Shown here: in pieces, positions 17,298-26,469 of the stretch
Layout: the number at the start of each line of letters is the position of its first letter
Numbering within the stretch: the stretch's first letter is position 1
From: Thermoguttaceae bacterium
GTDB taxonomy: Bacteria > Planctomycetota > Planctomycetia > Pirellulales > Thermoguttaceae
Assembly (NCBI GenBank): GCA_017405595.1
Contig: JAFRAC010000010.1
Span: forward strand, 1-49,020
Length of the DNA: 49,020 nt
Direction of reading: 5' to 3'
Position numbers and translations under genes: made by a program
Notes under the pieces: generated by a model
The model's input: only the letters and a program-made list of their open reading frames with translations
What the model was told of the DNA's origin: nothing
The model's database searches: none

Positions 17298-20200
17298 ATG
17301 AGCAGCGATGAACAAACCTTGACGAATCACGAAAAGGCCGGCCTTTTTCAGATCTCGGCCGACTGCGTTCCGTTTATCAATTACGCGCTTCAGCAGAACG
17401 GGATTTCACTGATCCGGAAGCTGGTCCTCCGGAACTGTTCCGGCCGGGAATACGAAAATCTCTTTGTCGAAATCCGCTCGGATCCCGAAATCTTTTCCCC
17501 GCTCACGTTCCCTCTCGGGCGTATCGCGCCGGACGAAACGTACTCCTTTCCGGCGGAATCGCTCTATGTCGCGGTTCACGGCGGCTATCTGGCGGGCCTG
17601 ACCGAAGCGGTGCGCGGCGCGATCGAAATCCGCATCGTTCAAAAGGAGAACGGGTCCGAAACGGTGCTTTACAGTTTTCCGGTTCCGATCCGGATCGACA
17701 CCTACGACCAATGGTTCGGGTGCGAGTCGGTTCCGAACATCCTCGCGGCGTTTGTCACACCGAACCTCGATTTTATCGGCCAGCTGCAGAAAGAAGCCGC
17801 CGGAATCCTCGAGCTGCGGACAGGCGACGGCACCATTTCCGGCTACCAGCGTTCCGACCGGAACCGCCATTACGAGGTGATCCGCGCTCTCTACGAAGCG
17901 GTGGCCGCCCACGAGTTCCGCTATGCCAACCCGCCCGCGAATTTCGGGTGCGACGGACAGCGTGTACGCCTTCCCGACAAAATCGCGCGCGACGGCTGTA
18001 TGACGTGCCTCGACTCGACGCTCCTTTTTGCCTCGCTGCTCGAGCAGTGCGGGTATTACCCCCTGATCCTTCTCGAAAAGAACCATGCCTACGTCGGCTG
18101 TCACCTTGCCGAACGGACGCTGACCCCCTCGTTCACCGACGATCTGCAGGCGATTCGCAAACGGGTACAGCTCGACGAAATCGTCTTCTTCGAAACGACG
18201 TCCGCCGCGGCGCCGAACGCCCTGCCTTTCAGTCAGGCCGAAAACAACGCCCGGTTCAAACTGATGGAGGCGGACGGGGATTACGAGGAAAAATTTGAGG
18301 GGGTGCTCGATGTCAAGGGCGCCCGCGCCGAAGGGATTCTCCCGATTCCGCTCAAACGCGATCCGGGCGGCGTCTGGATTCCGGAACCGGACGCAGTCCG
18401 TCCCCCGTCGTTCATGTGGGATCAGGATCTGCGCCGCCTGAAAGAGGAGATTTCCCTCGACAACCTGAACGTGACGCCGCAGGACCGCATCGGCCGGTGG
18501 AAGCAGTCGCTCCTCGACCTTTCGCTCCGGAACAAGCTCCTCAACTTCCGGCCTGTCCGGGCCATCGAAATCTACTTTCCCGATCCGGCGGCCATCGAAG
18601 ATTCTCTCGCCGCGGGACAGGCGTTTACCGTTCTCCCTTCCGGCACGCTTCTGAGCGGCGACGACCTGCGCGATCCGGAACTGGTCAAGGCGCAGCGCAA
18701 TGCCGATATGCGCCCCGAGTTCATTCTGAAGGAGTTCCGCCAGCGCCGGCTTCGGTGCAAAAACGAGCCGGATCCCGCCGCGCTCGCCAAATCGCTGCTG
18801 GCAATCTACCGGCAGGCGCAGAGCGATCTGCAGGAAGGGGGAATGAACACGCTCTTCCTGACCCTGGGGATGGTCAAGTGGGTCTCGCCGAAGGAAAGAC
18901 GGGAGTTTAAGGCGCCCCTGCTCCTCCTGCCGATGAAACTCAACCGCAAATCGGTGAAAGAGGGGTTCACGATCGAGCGCGCCGACGAGGACCCGCTCGT
19001 CAATGTCACACTTCTCGAAATGCTCCGGACCGACTTCGAGAAGAAGATCCGCGGAATCGATCCCGACAACCTGCCGGCCGACGAGAACGGCGTCGATGTG
19101 CCGAAAATCTTTCAGATCTTCCGGCAGGAACTGCGCGATCAGGAAGGGTGGGAACTCCTCGATCAGGAGGTCTGGCTCGGCATCTTCTCGTTCCAGAAGT
19201 CGATCATGTGGGAAGACCTCGATAAACACAGCTGCGATCTGCTGCAGAATCCGATTGTCGATCATCTGGTGAACCATCCGACCGAATCGTTCCACGACGA
19301 TGTGCCGGAAGTGAAAGCCGAAGAGATCGACGCGGAATATCCCTATTCGCGGATCATGACGCCCCTTTCCGCCGACTCGTCGCAGCTCTCGGCGGTACTC
19401 TCGGCCGAAAGAGGGAAGAGTTTTGTGCTGCACGGCCCCCCCGGATCCGGAAAATCCCAAACCATTTCGAATATCATCGCGCACTGTCTCTACCGCGGCA
19501 AGAGCGTTCTTTTCGTCGCCGAAAAGCGCGCCGCGCTCGAAGTGGTACATAACCGGCTCGCAAAACTGGGGCTGAAACCGTTCTGTCTGGAACTCCACTC
19601 GAACAAGGCCGGAAAACGCCTGGTGCTCGACCAGTTTGCCGAAGCGCTCGATTTTCACGCCCAATCGCTGGGAACCGACTGGCAGCAGACCGCCCGCCTC
19701 CTCGAAAACGAGAAAAAAGATCTCAACGCGTATGTTCAGCAGCTGCACAAGATCTATCCGAACGGCCGGACGCTTTACGGCGCGATCACCGACCTGATCT
19801 CGCGCCAAAACGAGCGTGCCCGCTGGGAGAAGTGCCGCTACACAGGCGCGGCGGCGATGCTCGACAAAGCCGCCGCCGACCGGCTTGTTCAGGAGATCCC
19901 CGCCCGTCTCGAAAGCGCGTGCCGGCTCGTTCCCGAATCGGCGTGGACCGAACTCCGCCATGTCCGCTGCCAGGACGGGGGATACGCCTCCGTTTCCGAA
20001 ACGCTCGCCCTGGCCGGGCAAATCGCCCCCGCCGCCGAAAAAGCCGGCGCGGCGCTGAACGAAACGGCGGCTTTCTTCGGAATCGGCACGCACGCCGAAT
20101 CGCTCGCCGAAATCACCGCCGCCGCCGAAAGCGCACTGCGCCTGTCGCAAATCCGCGAACCGGTTCCGGAAGGTTTCTACACATCTTCGTGGAAAGAGGA

Positions 20201-23200
20201 CGAGCTCCTTGTTTCGCAGTTCCTGGAATTTGCCGGCCGGCGCGCGGAACTCCTCGCCCGGCTTCAAAAACTCGGGTTCGGCCACTTGCGCCGAAACGGG
20301 CTCCCTCCCCTTTCGAAGCGGATCAACGGCTCTTTCGGCGGTATCGCGCTGACCCTCTCGAGCCGGCCCCAGGCCCCCGAATGGGGAAACACGCCGGTCG
20401 AGCGGCTTGCCGCCGAAATCGGGACGGAAGCCGGACATCTTGCCGCCGCCTGCCGCCTGATCGCCCGCTCGCTGGGCGTTGAACTTCCCGAGGAGATCGG
20501 CGAAACCACTTTAGGGCATCTCGCCCTGATGATGCACGAACTGCGCCGCGCCGGCGCGGGAATCCGCGCGCTGATCGACACCGACTGGAAACTGTTCAGC
20601 GAAAAAGCGGCCGCCGCCGCCGAAGTTGCCGACGAGCATGCCCGCCTGAGCGAGGCACTGAACCGGTACGATCTCAAACTGATCGCCGGGCTGGACGCCG
20701 ACGAACTCCGCCGGCAATACGAAAAGACAAAGACCGCTTTTGCGCTCGTGCGCGGGTTTAAGCGGAGCCGCCTGCTCCGCACGGTACGCCGGCTGCAGAA
20801 GGACTGGCGGGAACCCGCGCCCCCGTACGCCGAACTGCCCGGCCTGTTCGATATGTTCGGCGCCTACGCCGCCGCGCAAAGCGTGATCGAAGATGCGGGT
20901 CCCCTGATTCGGAAACACGCTCCGGCGGCATGGAAGAGCGGCACCGTCGACGGCGCTCTTTTAGCCAGGCTTCTCGATGCCGGCCGGAAGATCACCGGGC
21001 ACGCCGAAAAGGCGTTCGGCGCCCGGACCGAAACCGTGCTCAAAAATCTCAGCGCGAACTGGGCCGCACTCTGCAGCGGCGAGACCGAAGCGGGCCGTGC
21101 GGTTCAGGCCATTTTCGCCGCGCTCAGCAGCCGATACGACCAGCCGATTCAAGAGCTGATCTCGCTGATCGCCGATGATGCCGCCTTCGATCCGGCCACA
21201 CTCGCCGAAACCGCATTGACCGACACCCGCGTTCCGGCGGAACCAGTTCCGCTGCGCGATCTGCTCGAAACGCTCGGCGGATACCTTTCGATTCAGCCGC
21301 TCTGGAAAGAGGCGCTCGAAAAGATCGCCCGCCTTCCGATCCCCCGCACCGAACCGGGCGGAGCCGATATCGAAAAGCTCAAACGGTACAAAGCGGCCGC
21401 CGACGAGGCGGAAGCCGCGCTGGCGCTTCTCGCCGAATCGCTGACCGGCGGCAATCTGAGCCCGCTGCGCGAGCGGCTCGGCGCGATTCTCTCGCGCAGC
21501 GAGGGGGAGGCGCCTTTCGCCGAACTCGCCCGGCTCGGAAAACAGCTGAACGAGGCTTCGGAAGCGTTCCGCACGCCGCGCGACGCCTTCGCGGCGAAAC
21601 TCGACCTGGAACCGGCCGGGCCGTACCGCGACATGACCCCCGAAACCGCGGCGGCGCTGGCCGGGAAAGTGATCGCCCAATCGGGCCTGTTCGGAGAGTT
21701 GTGTAACTGGAACAGGGCCGCCGCCGAAGCCGAAGAGGCCGGTCTGGCCGCGATTGTGAAACTGATCGCCGAACGGAAACTCGCACCCGGCGAAATTCAC
21801 AAAGCGTGTCTCCACGCCTTCAACACGCGTTTCGTCGATGAAGTCCTTTCGGCCGAACCAGCCCTCGGCGCGTTTCTGGCGGGGAACCACGACCATTTGC
21901 GCGAAGAGTTCCGCGAAAATGACGCGAAATACGGCGCTCTGGTGCAGAAGCTGATCGTGGCCGAACTGGCACACCGGATGAAAACGCGTCTCGCCGAGCC
22001 GGGCGCCGACAAGGAGCTCGGAACCTTAAAGCGGGAGATCGGCAAAAAGATGCGCCATAAGCCGGTCCGCGCCCTGCTCGACACCATGCCGAACCTGCTG
22101 ACCGCACTCAAGCCCTGCCTTCTGATGAGCCCGATTTCCGTCGCCCAGTATCTGCCGACTTCGCGCGAAAAGTTCGATCTGGTCATCTTCGACGAGGCTT
22201 CGCAGATTCCGACGTGCGACGCGATCGGCGCCATCGCGCGCGGCAATCAGCTCATCGTCGTCGGCGACCCGAAACAGCTTCCTCCGACCAGTTTCTTCCA
22301 GCGTTCCCGCGACGAAGAAATGGAAGAGGAGGCGGAGGTCGAGGAACTCGAAAGCATTCTGGACGAGTGCCTTACCGCGCGGCTCAGCGAGATCCATCTG
22401 CGCTGGCATTACCGGAGCCGGCACGAGTCGCTCATCGCGTTCAGCAACCGCCACTACTACGAAAACAGCCTTTTTACCTTCCCCACCGCGAAACACGCCG
22501 GCGAAAATCTGGGCATCCATTTCCGCTACGTGCCCGACGGGGTTTACGACCGTTCGAAAAAGAGGACCAACCCCGCCGAGGCGCGGGCGCTGGTCGCCGA
22601 CGCGGTCGCGCGGATGAAAAGCCCGGAGTTTCGGGGCAAGTCGCTCGGAATCGTCACGTTCAGCGAGGCCCAGAAAGGGGTCATCGACGACCTTCTTGAA
22701 GAGGAACGCGCCAATCACCCCGAAATCGACCCCTTCTTCGACCCGGAATACCCTGAACCGGTGTTCGTGAAGAACCTCGAAAACGTGCAGGGGGACGAAC
22801 GGGACGTGATGTATTTCTCGATCGGGTACGGGCCGGACCGGAACGGCAGGGTCTCGATGAACTTCGGGCCGGTCAACCGGGCCGGCGGCCAGCGGCGCCT
22901 CAATGTTGCTGTAACACGCGCCAAGGAGGCGAACTTCATCTTTTCGTCGATCCGGTCCTCGGATATCGACCTGGGCCGGATCAGCGAGAACACCCAGGGA
23001 CCGCACCACCTGAAAGCCTATCTCGAATACGCCCAGAAGGGGGCCGATTACCTGCAGCGGGATACCGAAGGAGACGCCCCTTCCGGCCAGAAAGACCTCT
23101 TTGTACAAGAGGCGGCCGGCCTGCTCCGCCGCGCGGGATACCATGTGCGCGAAAAACTCGGCCTTTCCCGGTACAAGATCGATCTGGCGGTTTCCGACCC

Positions 23201-23435
23201 GGCGAATCCGGATGAGTTTCTCGTCGGCATCGAGTGCGACGGCCCGGCGTACGCGCATGCCGCCACCGCGCGCGACCGCGACATCCTGCGGCAGTCCGTT
23301 CTTCAGGGGCTGCACTGGCAGATTCTGCGCATTTGGTCGGTCCAGTGGTTTAAATCGCGCAAAACCGCCGAGGAGACACTCTTGGCCCGGGTGGCCGAAA
23401 TCTTCGCACGGCAGAATCACATACCGGAATCCTGA
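17298..23435 (+). CDS. DUF4011 - SF1 helicase - Vsr-like nuclease fusion (2045 residues)
   Basis: The start at ATG 17298 is preferred to the in-frame GTG at 17286; neither has a strong ribosome site. Order of domains: N-terminal region with a Cys-containing segment (DGCMTCLDSTLLFASLLE) reminiscent of transglutaminase-like domains; DUF4011 near residue 397 (RWKQSLLDLSLRNKLLNF); SF1 motif I HGPPGSGKSQT near 713; a helical insert of about 850 residues; motif II FDEASQIPT near 1631; GDPKQLPPT near 1656; and motif VI LNVAVTRAKE near 1868. The C-terminus (about 1930-2045) reads RYKIDLAVSDP, then IECDG, RDRDILRQ and RIWSVQWF, the pattern of Vsr/MTES_1575-like PD-D/ExK nucleases. DUF4011-helicase-Vsr proteins were reported in antiphage defence screens (Hhe type, from memory). 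A single-gene DNA-targeting defence role is therefore the best inference. The downstream sialidase-like gene is 34 bp away. Confidence 0.85.
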   Translation: MSSDEQTLTNHEKAGLFQISADCVPFINYALQQNGISLIRKLVLRNCSGREYENLFVEIRSDPEIFSPLTFPLGRIAPDETYSFPAESLYVAVHGGYLAGLTEAVRGAIEIRIVQKENGSETVLYSFPVPIRIDTYDQWFGCESVPNILAAFVTPNLDFIGQLQKEAAGILELRTGDGTISGYQRSDRNRHYEVIRALYEAVAAHEFRYANPPANFGCDGQRVRLPDKIARDGCMTCLDSTLLFASLLEQCGYYPLILLEKNHAYVGCHLAERTLTPSFTDDLQAIRKRVQLDEIVFFETTSAAAPNALPFSQAENNARFKLMEADGDYEEKFEGVLDVKGARAEGILPIPLKRDPGGVWIPEPDAVRPPSFMWDQDLRRLKEEISLDNLNVTPQDRIGRWKQSLLDLSLRNKLLNFRPVRAIEIYFPDPAAIEDSLAAGQAFTVLPSGTLLSGDDLRDPELVKAQRNADMRPEFILKEFRQRRLRCKNEPDPAALAKSLLAIYRQAQSDLQEGGMNTLFLTLGMVKWVSPKERREFKAPLLLLPMKLNRKSVKEGFTIERADEDPLVNVTLLEMLRTDFEKKIRGIDPDNLPADENGVDVPKIFQIFRQELRDQEGWELLDQEVWLGIFSFQKSIMWEDLDKHSCDLLQNPIVDHLVNHPTESFHDDVPEVKAEEIDAEYPYSRIMTPLSADSSQLSAVLSAERGKSFVLHGPPGSGKSQTISNIIAHCLYRGKSVLFVAEKRAALEVVHNRLAKLGLKPFCLELHSNKAGKRLVLDQFAEALDFHAQSLGTDWQQTARLLENEKKDLNAYVQQLHKIYPNGRTLYGAITDLISRQNERARWEKCRYTGAAAMLDKAAADRLVQEIPARLESACRLVPESAWTELRHVRCQDGGYASVSETLALAGQIAPAAEKAGAALNETAAFFGIGTHAESLAEITAAAESALRLSQIREPVPEGFYTSSWKEDELLVSQFLEFAGRRAELLARLQKLGFGHLRRNGLPPLSKRINGSFGGIALTLSSRPQAPEWGNTPVERLAAEIGTEAGHLAAACRLIARSLGVELPEEIGETTLGHLALMMHELRRAGAGIRALIDTDWKLFSEKAAAAAEVADEHARLSEALNRYDLKLIAGLDADELRRQYEKTKTAFALVRGFKRSRLLRTVRRLQKDWREPAPPYAELPGLFDMFGAYAAAQSVIEDAGPLIRKHAPAAWKSGTVDGALLARLLDAGRKITGHAEKAFGARTETVLKNLSANWAALCSGETEAGRAVQAIFAALSSRYDQPIQELISLIADDAAFDPATLAETALTDTRVPAEPVPLRDLLETLGGYLSIQPLWKEALEKIARLPIPRTEPGGADIEKLKRYKAAADEAEAALALLAESLTGGNLSPLRERLGAILSRSEGEAPFAELARLGKQLNEASEAFRTPRDAFAAKLDLEPAGPYRDMTPETAAALAGKVIAQSGLFGELCNWNRAAAEAEEAGLAAIVKLIAERKLAPGEIHKACLHAFNTRFVDEVLSAEPALGAFLAGNHDHLREEFRENDAKYGALVQKLIVAELAHRMKTRLAEPGADKELGTLKREIGKKMRHKPVRALLDTMPNLLTALKPCLLMSPISVAQYLPTSREKFDLVIFDEASQIPTCDAIGAIARGNQLIVVGDPKQLPPTSFFQRSRDEEMEEEAEVEELESILDECLTARLSEIHLRWHYRSRHESLIAFSNRHYYENSLFTFPTAKHAGENLGIHFRYVPDGVYDRSKKRTNPAEARALVADAVARMKSPEFRGKSLGIVTFSEAQKGVIDDLLEEERANHPEIDPFFDPEYPEPVFVKNLENVQGDERDVMYFSIGYGPDRNGRVSMNFGPVNRAGGQRRLNVAVTRAKEANFIFSSIRSSDIDLGRISENTQGPHHLKAYLEYAQKGADYLQRDTEGDAPSGQKDLFVQEAAGLLRRAGYHVREKLGLSRYKIDLAVSDPANPDEFLVGIECDGPAYAHAATARDRDILRQSVLQGLHWQILRIWSVQWFKSRKTAEETLLARVAEIFARQNHIPES

Positions 23436-23469
23436 CGGTTCCGCACCCTCTCCGCGAAAGGAGCAAACG

Positions 23470-24705
23470 ATGTCCCCGACACACTCTTTCTTCGGCATTC
23501 TCGCGTTTCTCGCCGCCGGCGTTCTCCTTTCCGCGTCGGAACCGGCCGATACCGGCGGGTTCGGAAGCCTCGACCCCGGCGCACTCGATCCGGAGATCTA
23601 CAAGCCGGTTCCGGAACAATGGAACGAACAGAACCGCATGTGGCAGGGGGTGGCGAGTATCGAAGCCACCTCGAACGACCGTCTCTGGATTGTCTGGTAT
23701 TCCGGCGGAAAAAGAGGGGCCGGCCCCGAAAACTACATTCTGCTGGCCACCAGCGGCGACGGCGGCCTGACGTGGAACAAGCCGTTTATGGCGCTCGGCC
23801 GCGACGACCAGATCCGCCTTTTCGACCCGGAAATCTGGCGCGACCCGAACGGCCGGCTCTGGCTCTTCTGGGCGCAGAGCGAAAGCACGTTCCGGCCCGG
23901 CGCCTCGCGGTTCGAAAAGGAGTGGGACGGGCGCCACGGCGTCTGGGCGATGTACACCGACAATCCCGAAGCGGGAGAAGACGCCCAGTGGTCGGCGCCG
24001 CGCCGCCTTTGTGACGGCGTGATGATGAACAAGCCGATCGTCGATTCACACGGCCGCTGGCTCTACCCCGTTTCGCTCTGGAATGCCGGCCCCTCTTTGT
24101 ATAACCTTCCCGAAGAGATGCACGGCGCCAACGTGTATGTCTCGACTGACGGGGGGGAGACTCTCAGCTACCTGGGGGGAACCGACCGCGGCGGAATGGC
24201 GACCCTCGCCAATGAACACAACCTCGTCGAACTGGACGGCGGCCGGCTCTGGCTCATTTCGCGCATCGACGACGGCATCGGGGAAGCGTTTTCCGAAGAC
24301 GGTGGCGCGACGTGGACCGAAATGACGAAGACCGCGTATAAACAGTCTTCGTCGCGGACACAGACGCGCAAACTGCTTTCCGGAAACATTCTCTTCTTAA
24401 AGAACGGGCCGATTGAAGGTGTCGGCGGAAAAGATGTCGGCCGTTCCCGGCTCATGGCGTTCCTTTCCGAAGACGGGGGGAAAACGTGGATCGGCGGCCT
24501 GGAGCTCGACCCGCGCGGCAACGTCTCCCACCCCGATTTCAGCCAGACCCCCGACGGGACGATCTACGTGATCTGGGACCATGACCGCGGCGGAACCGGC
24601 GACCTCCTCTTCGCGCGGTTCACCGAAGACGACGTCCGCGCCGGGAAATACGTCTCCGAAAATGCGCTCCCCGCCCGAGTCGCGAACCGGCTGGAGAAGA
24701 AATAA
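23470..24705 (+). CDS. Secreted BNR/Asp-box sialidase-like protein, copy 1
   Basis: The start at ATG 23470 follows AAAGGAG with good spacing and yields a signal peptide (MSPTHSFFGILAFLAAGVLL, cleavage near SAS/EP). The 411-residue protein contains Asp-box motifs SGDGGLTW, SEDGGATW and SEDGGKTW, typical of six-bladed beta-propeller sialidases and related BNR proteins. It also has WIVWYSGGK and WLFWAQS blade motifs of the BNR_2 family. It probably acts outside the inner membrane on sialylated or other glycans, but Asp boxes are not catalytic and I cannot verify an Arg triad, so the substrate is open. It is a paralogue of 26470-27711 (very similar throughout) and of the remnant at 29839. The ribosome site and close spacing suggest possible read-through from the helicase gene. 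Confidence 0.82.
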   Translation: MSPTHSFFGILAFLAAGVLLSASEPADTGGFGSLDPGALDPEIYKPVPEQWNEQNRMWQGVASIEATSNDRLWIVWYSGGKRGAGPENYILLATSGDGGLTWNKPFMALGRDDQIRLFDPEIWRDPNGRLWLFWAQSESTFRPGASRFEKEWDGRHGVWAMYTDNPEAGEDAQWSAPRRLCDGVMMNKPIVDSHGRWLYPVSLWNAGPSLYNLPEEMHGANVYVSTDGGETLSYLGGTDRGGMATLANEHNLVELDGGRLWLISRIDDGIGEAFSEDGGATWTEMTKTAYKQSSSRTQTRKLLSGNILFLKNGPIEGVGGKDVGRSRLMAFLSEDGGKTWIGGLELDPRGNVSHPDFSQTPDGTIYVIWDHDRGGTGDLLFARFTEDDVRAGKYVSENALPARVANRLEKK

Positions 24706-24728
24706 CCATACCCGCCGGCCGGAGCCGG

Positions 24729-24800
24729 TTTATTCCCCGATTTATTCCCCGATTTATTCCCCGATTTATCCCCCGATTTATCCCCCGATTTATCCCCCGA
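24729..24800. repeat. 12-bp minisatellite, 6 copies
   Basis: Six perfectly spaced 12-bp units: three TTTATTCCCCGA followed by three TTTATCCCCCGA (one base changed). The array starts 24 bp after the stop of BNR copy 1. Period 12 keeps all frames in register, but no gene reads through it convincingly. Confidence 0.95.
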
Positions 24801-24855
24801 TTTGCCGCCGGAGCATTCCGGTTAGACACTTTAAAATAAGCAGTCTGACCGAAAA

Positions 24856-24922
24856 TTTATTCCCCGATTTATTCCCCGATTTATTCCCCGATTTATTCCC
24901 CGATTTATTCCCCGATTTATCC
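24856..24922. repeat. 12-bp minisatellite, 5 copies plus partial
   Basis: Five more TTTATTCCCCGA units plus a 7-bp partial, in the same orientation as the first array and 55 bp after it. Its last partial unit abuts the -35 box of the AlbA_2 promoter. The segment between the arrays (24801-24855) shows no gene. Confidence 0.95.
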
Positions 24923-24950
24923 TTCACTTTCCCCTTCTATATGCTATAAT
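24923..24950 (+). promoter_or_regulatory. Promoter of the first AlbA_2 gene
   Basis: TTCACT at 24923-24928, 16-bp spacer, TATAAT at 24945-24950 preceded by TGC (extended -10). CAGAGGGG follows. The 12-bp array directly upstream occupies the place where an UP element or operator would lie. Confidence 0.65.
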
Positions 24951-24985
24951 CAGAGGGGAGGGAACAGTAAAAAGGAAGAGAAACC

Positions 24986-26377
24986 GTGGATATAAAATCG
25001 ATCGTCCAAGAACTCTGCACCTACGAAGACGAACAGGAGTGGTTTGAGTTTAAGGAAAACTGGTTTCAGCCTGACGGACTCGGGGAATATATTTCCGCAA
25101 TGTCGAACGCGGCAGCGGTCCATTCCAAGGAAAACGCCTTTTTTGTTTGGGGCGTGTCGGACAAAAACCACAGAATCGTCGGTACGAAGTTCAACCAATA
25201 CCGCGACTATCATAACGAGCCGTATCAGAATTATCTGGCACGGCATCTTTCCCCCAGCATCAACTTTTCATTCGAGGAAACGGAAATTGACGGAAAGCGG
25301 ATCGTCGTTCTCGTCATTCCCGCCGCATTTGAGATTCCGACATCGTTCAAAGAGAAGCGGTATATCCGAATCGGGTCTTCGAAAGCAAATCTGAAAGATT
25401 ATCCGAAAAGGGAATTTCAGTTGTCCAGAATTTTAAGCGGCAGGCAGGAAACGATTGAAACACTTCCCGCAAAGAATCAGGATCTGACGTTTTCAAAACT
25501 GTTCGGGTATTACGGTTCGCGCGGAATCACATTAAAAGAGGAAACATTCGTTAAGAATTTGAACTTGAAAAACAAAGAGGGAGAATTCAACCGACTTGCC
25601 CAGCTTCTTTCCGACAATTCGCTTTTACCGTTACGCGTAACCATTTTTAACGGCAAAACAAAAGCTTCGCCCCTCTTTTCGGTTCGGGAGTTCGGCTATG
25701 ACTGCCTTTTATACTCTCTCGACAATCTCCTGCGTTACGGCGATGTGCTGAACCTGATTCAAGCAGACGAACGGAACCGTGTCGTCGAACGGAAGGATGT
25801 TCCTCTTTTTGACAATCAGGCCTTTCGTGAAGCCGTTATCAATGCGGTTCTCCATAACAAATGGATTGAGGGGAACGAACCAATGATTTCGGTTTTTTCC
25901 GACCGCATCGAAATTTTGTCCCGCGGCCCCATCCCTCCGGCACAGACGATCGAAGGGTTCTTCCGAGGTGAATCGGTTCCGGTCAACGAAAAGCTTGCGG
26001 AAATCTTTCTCCAGCTGCATATCAGCGAAAAATCCGGGCGCGGTGTCCCGAAAATCCTTGACATCTACGGCAAGGGCGCTTTCACTTTTCGGGAAAACTC
26101 GATTGTTGTCACGATTCCGTTCGAACGGGTTTATGACCCGCAGAAAACGGTAGAAAGCCAAACCAACGGAACAAAACAGCAAAGAAAACCCCTCAGCGAA
26201 AGACAGACCAAGATCATTGCCGAAATGAGAAATAATCCGAATATCACCGCAGTACAGCTGAGGATTGCCCTTCGCTGCGCGGAATCGACCATTGAAAGGG
26301 ACATCGCTTCCCTTCAGAAGAACGGGTATATCGAGCGCATCGGCGCAAGGAAAAACGGTTATTGGAAAGTTTTGTAA
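24986..26377 (+). CDS. Schlafen-type AlbA_2 / HATPase-like / winged-HTH protein 1
   Basis: The 463-residue protein begins with an AlbA_2 (Schlafen) domain, residues about 1-125, with EWFEFKENW and SAMSNAAAVHSKENAFFVWGV corresponding to the exE-K and glycine-turn signatures. A HATPase_c_4-like region at about 275-375 contains AFREAVINAVLHNKW and EKSGRGVPKILDIYG, the usual ending of RecG-like AlbA_2 proteins. A C-terminal winged HTH (about 395-463) follows a Gln/Lys linker. Such proteins are often annotated as RecG-like helicases or transcriptional regulators, and some associate with defence or toxin-antitoxin loci; none of these roles can be fixed here. Coding DNA is less GC-rich than the flanking BNR genes, suggesting acquisition. 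It lies between two BNR paralogues with its own promoter. Confidence 0.85.
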   Translation: MDIKSIVQELCTYEDEQEWFEFKENWFQPDGLGEYISAMSNAAAVHSKENAFFVWGVSDKNHRIVGTKFNQYRDYHNEPYQNYLARHLSPSINFSFEETEIDGKRIVVLVIPAAFEIPTSFKEKRYIRIGSSKANLKDYPKREFQLSRILSGRQETIETLPAKNQDLTFSKLFGYYGSRGITLKEETFVKNLNLKNKEGEFNRLAQLLSDNSLLPLRVTIFNGKTKASPLFSVREFGYDCLLYSLDNLLRYGDVLNLIQADERNRVVERKDVPLFDNQAFREAVINAVLHNKWIEGNEPMISVFSDRIEILSRGPIPPAQTIEGFFRGESVPVNEKLAEIFLQLHISEKSGRGVPKILDIYGKGAFTFRENSIVVTIPFERVYDPQKTVESQTNGTKQQRKPLSERQTKIIAEMRNNPNITAVQLRIALRCAESTIERDIASLQKNGYIERIGARKNGYWKVL

Positions 26378-26469
26378 GAATCTTTGGGAAAGCTGCTGCA
26401 GGGTCTTTCTTAGCACTCCCGTCAGAAAAAGGCAGACCGTCTCCCGGGCAGCTTAAAGGAATCGGAACA

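Noticed and set aside
17406..20438. Minus-strand open frame of 1010 codons inside the DUF4011 helicase gene
   Set aside because: Its protein has no recognisable domains, is Arg/Phe/Gly-rich and mirrors GC-biased third positions of the plus-strand gene, which has clear motifs. The same applies to the long opposite-strand frames at 8751-10499, 10551-12329, 31770-33677, 35404-37335 and 43307-45406.
24729..24922. CRISPR array
   Set aside because: Units are 12 bp and contiguous, without spacers, and there are no cas genes. It is a minisatellite.
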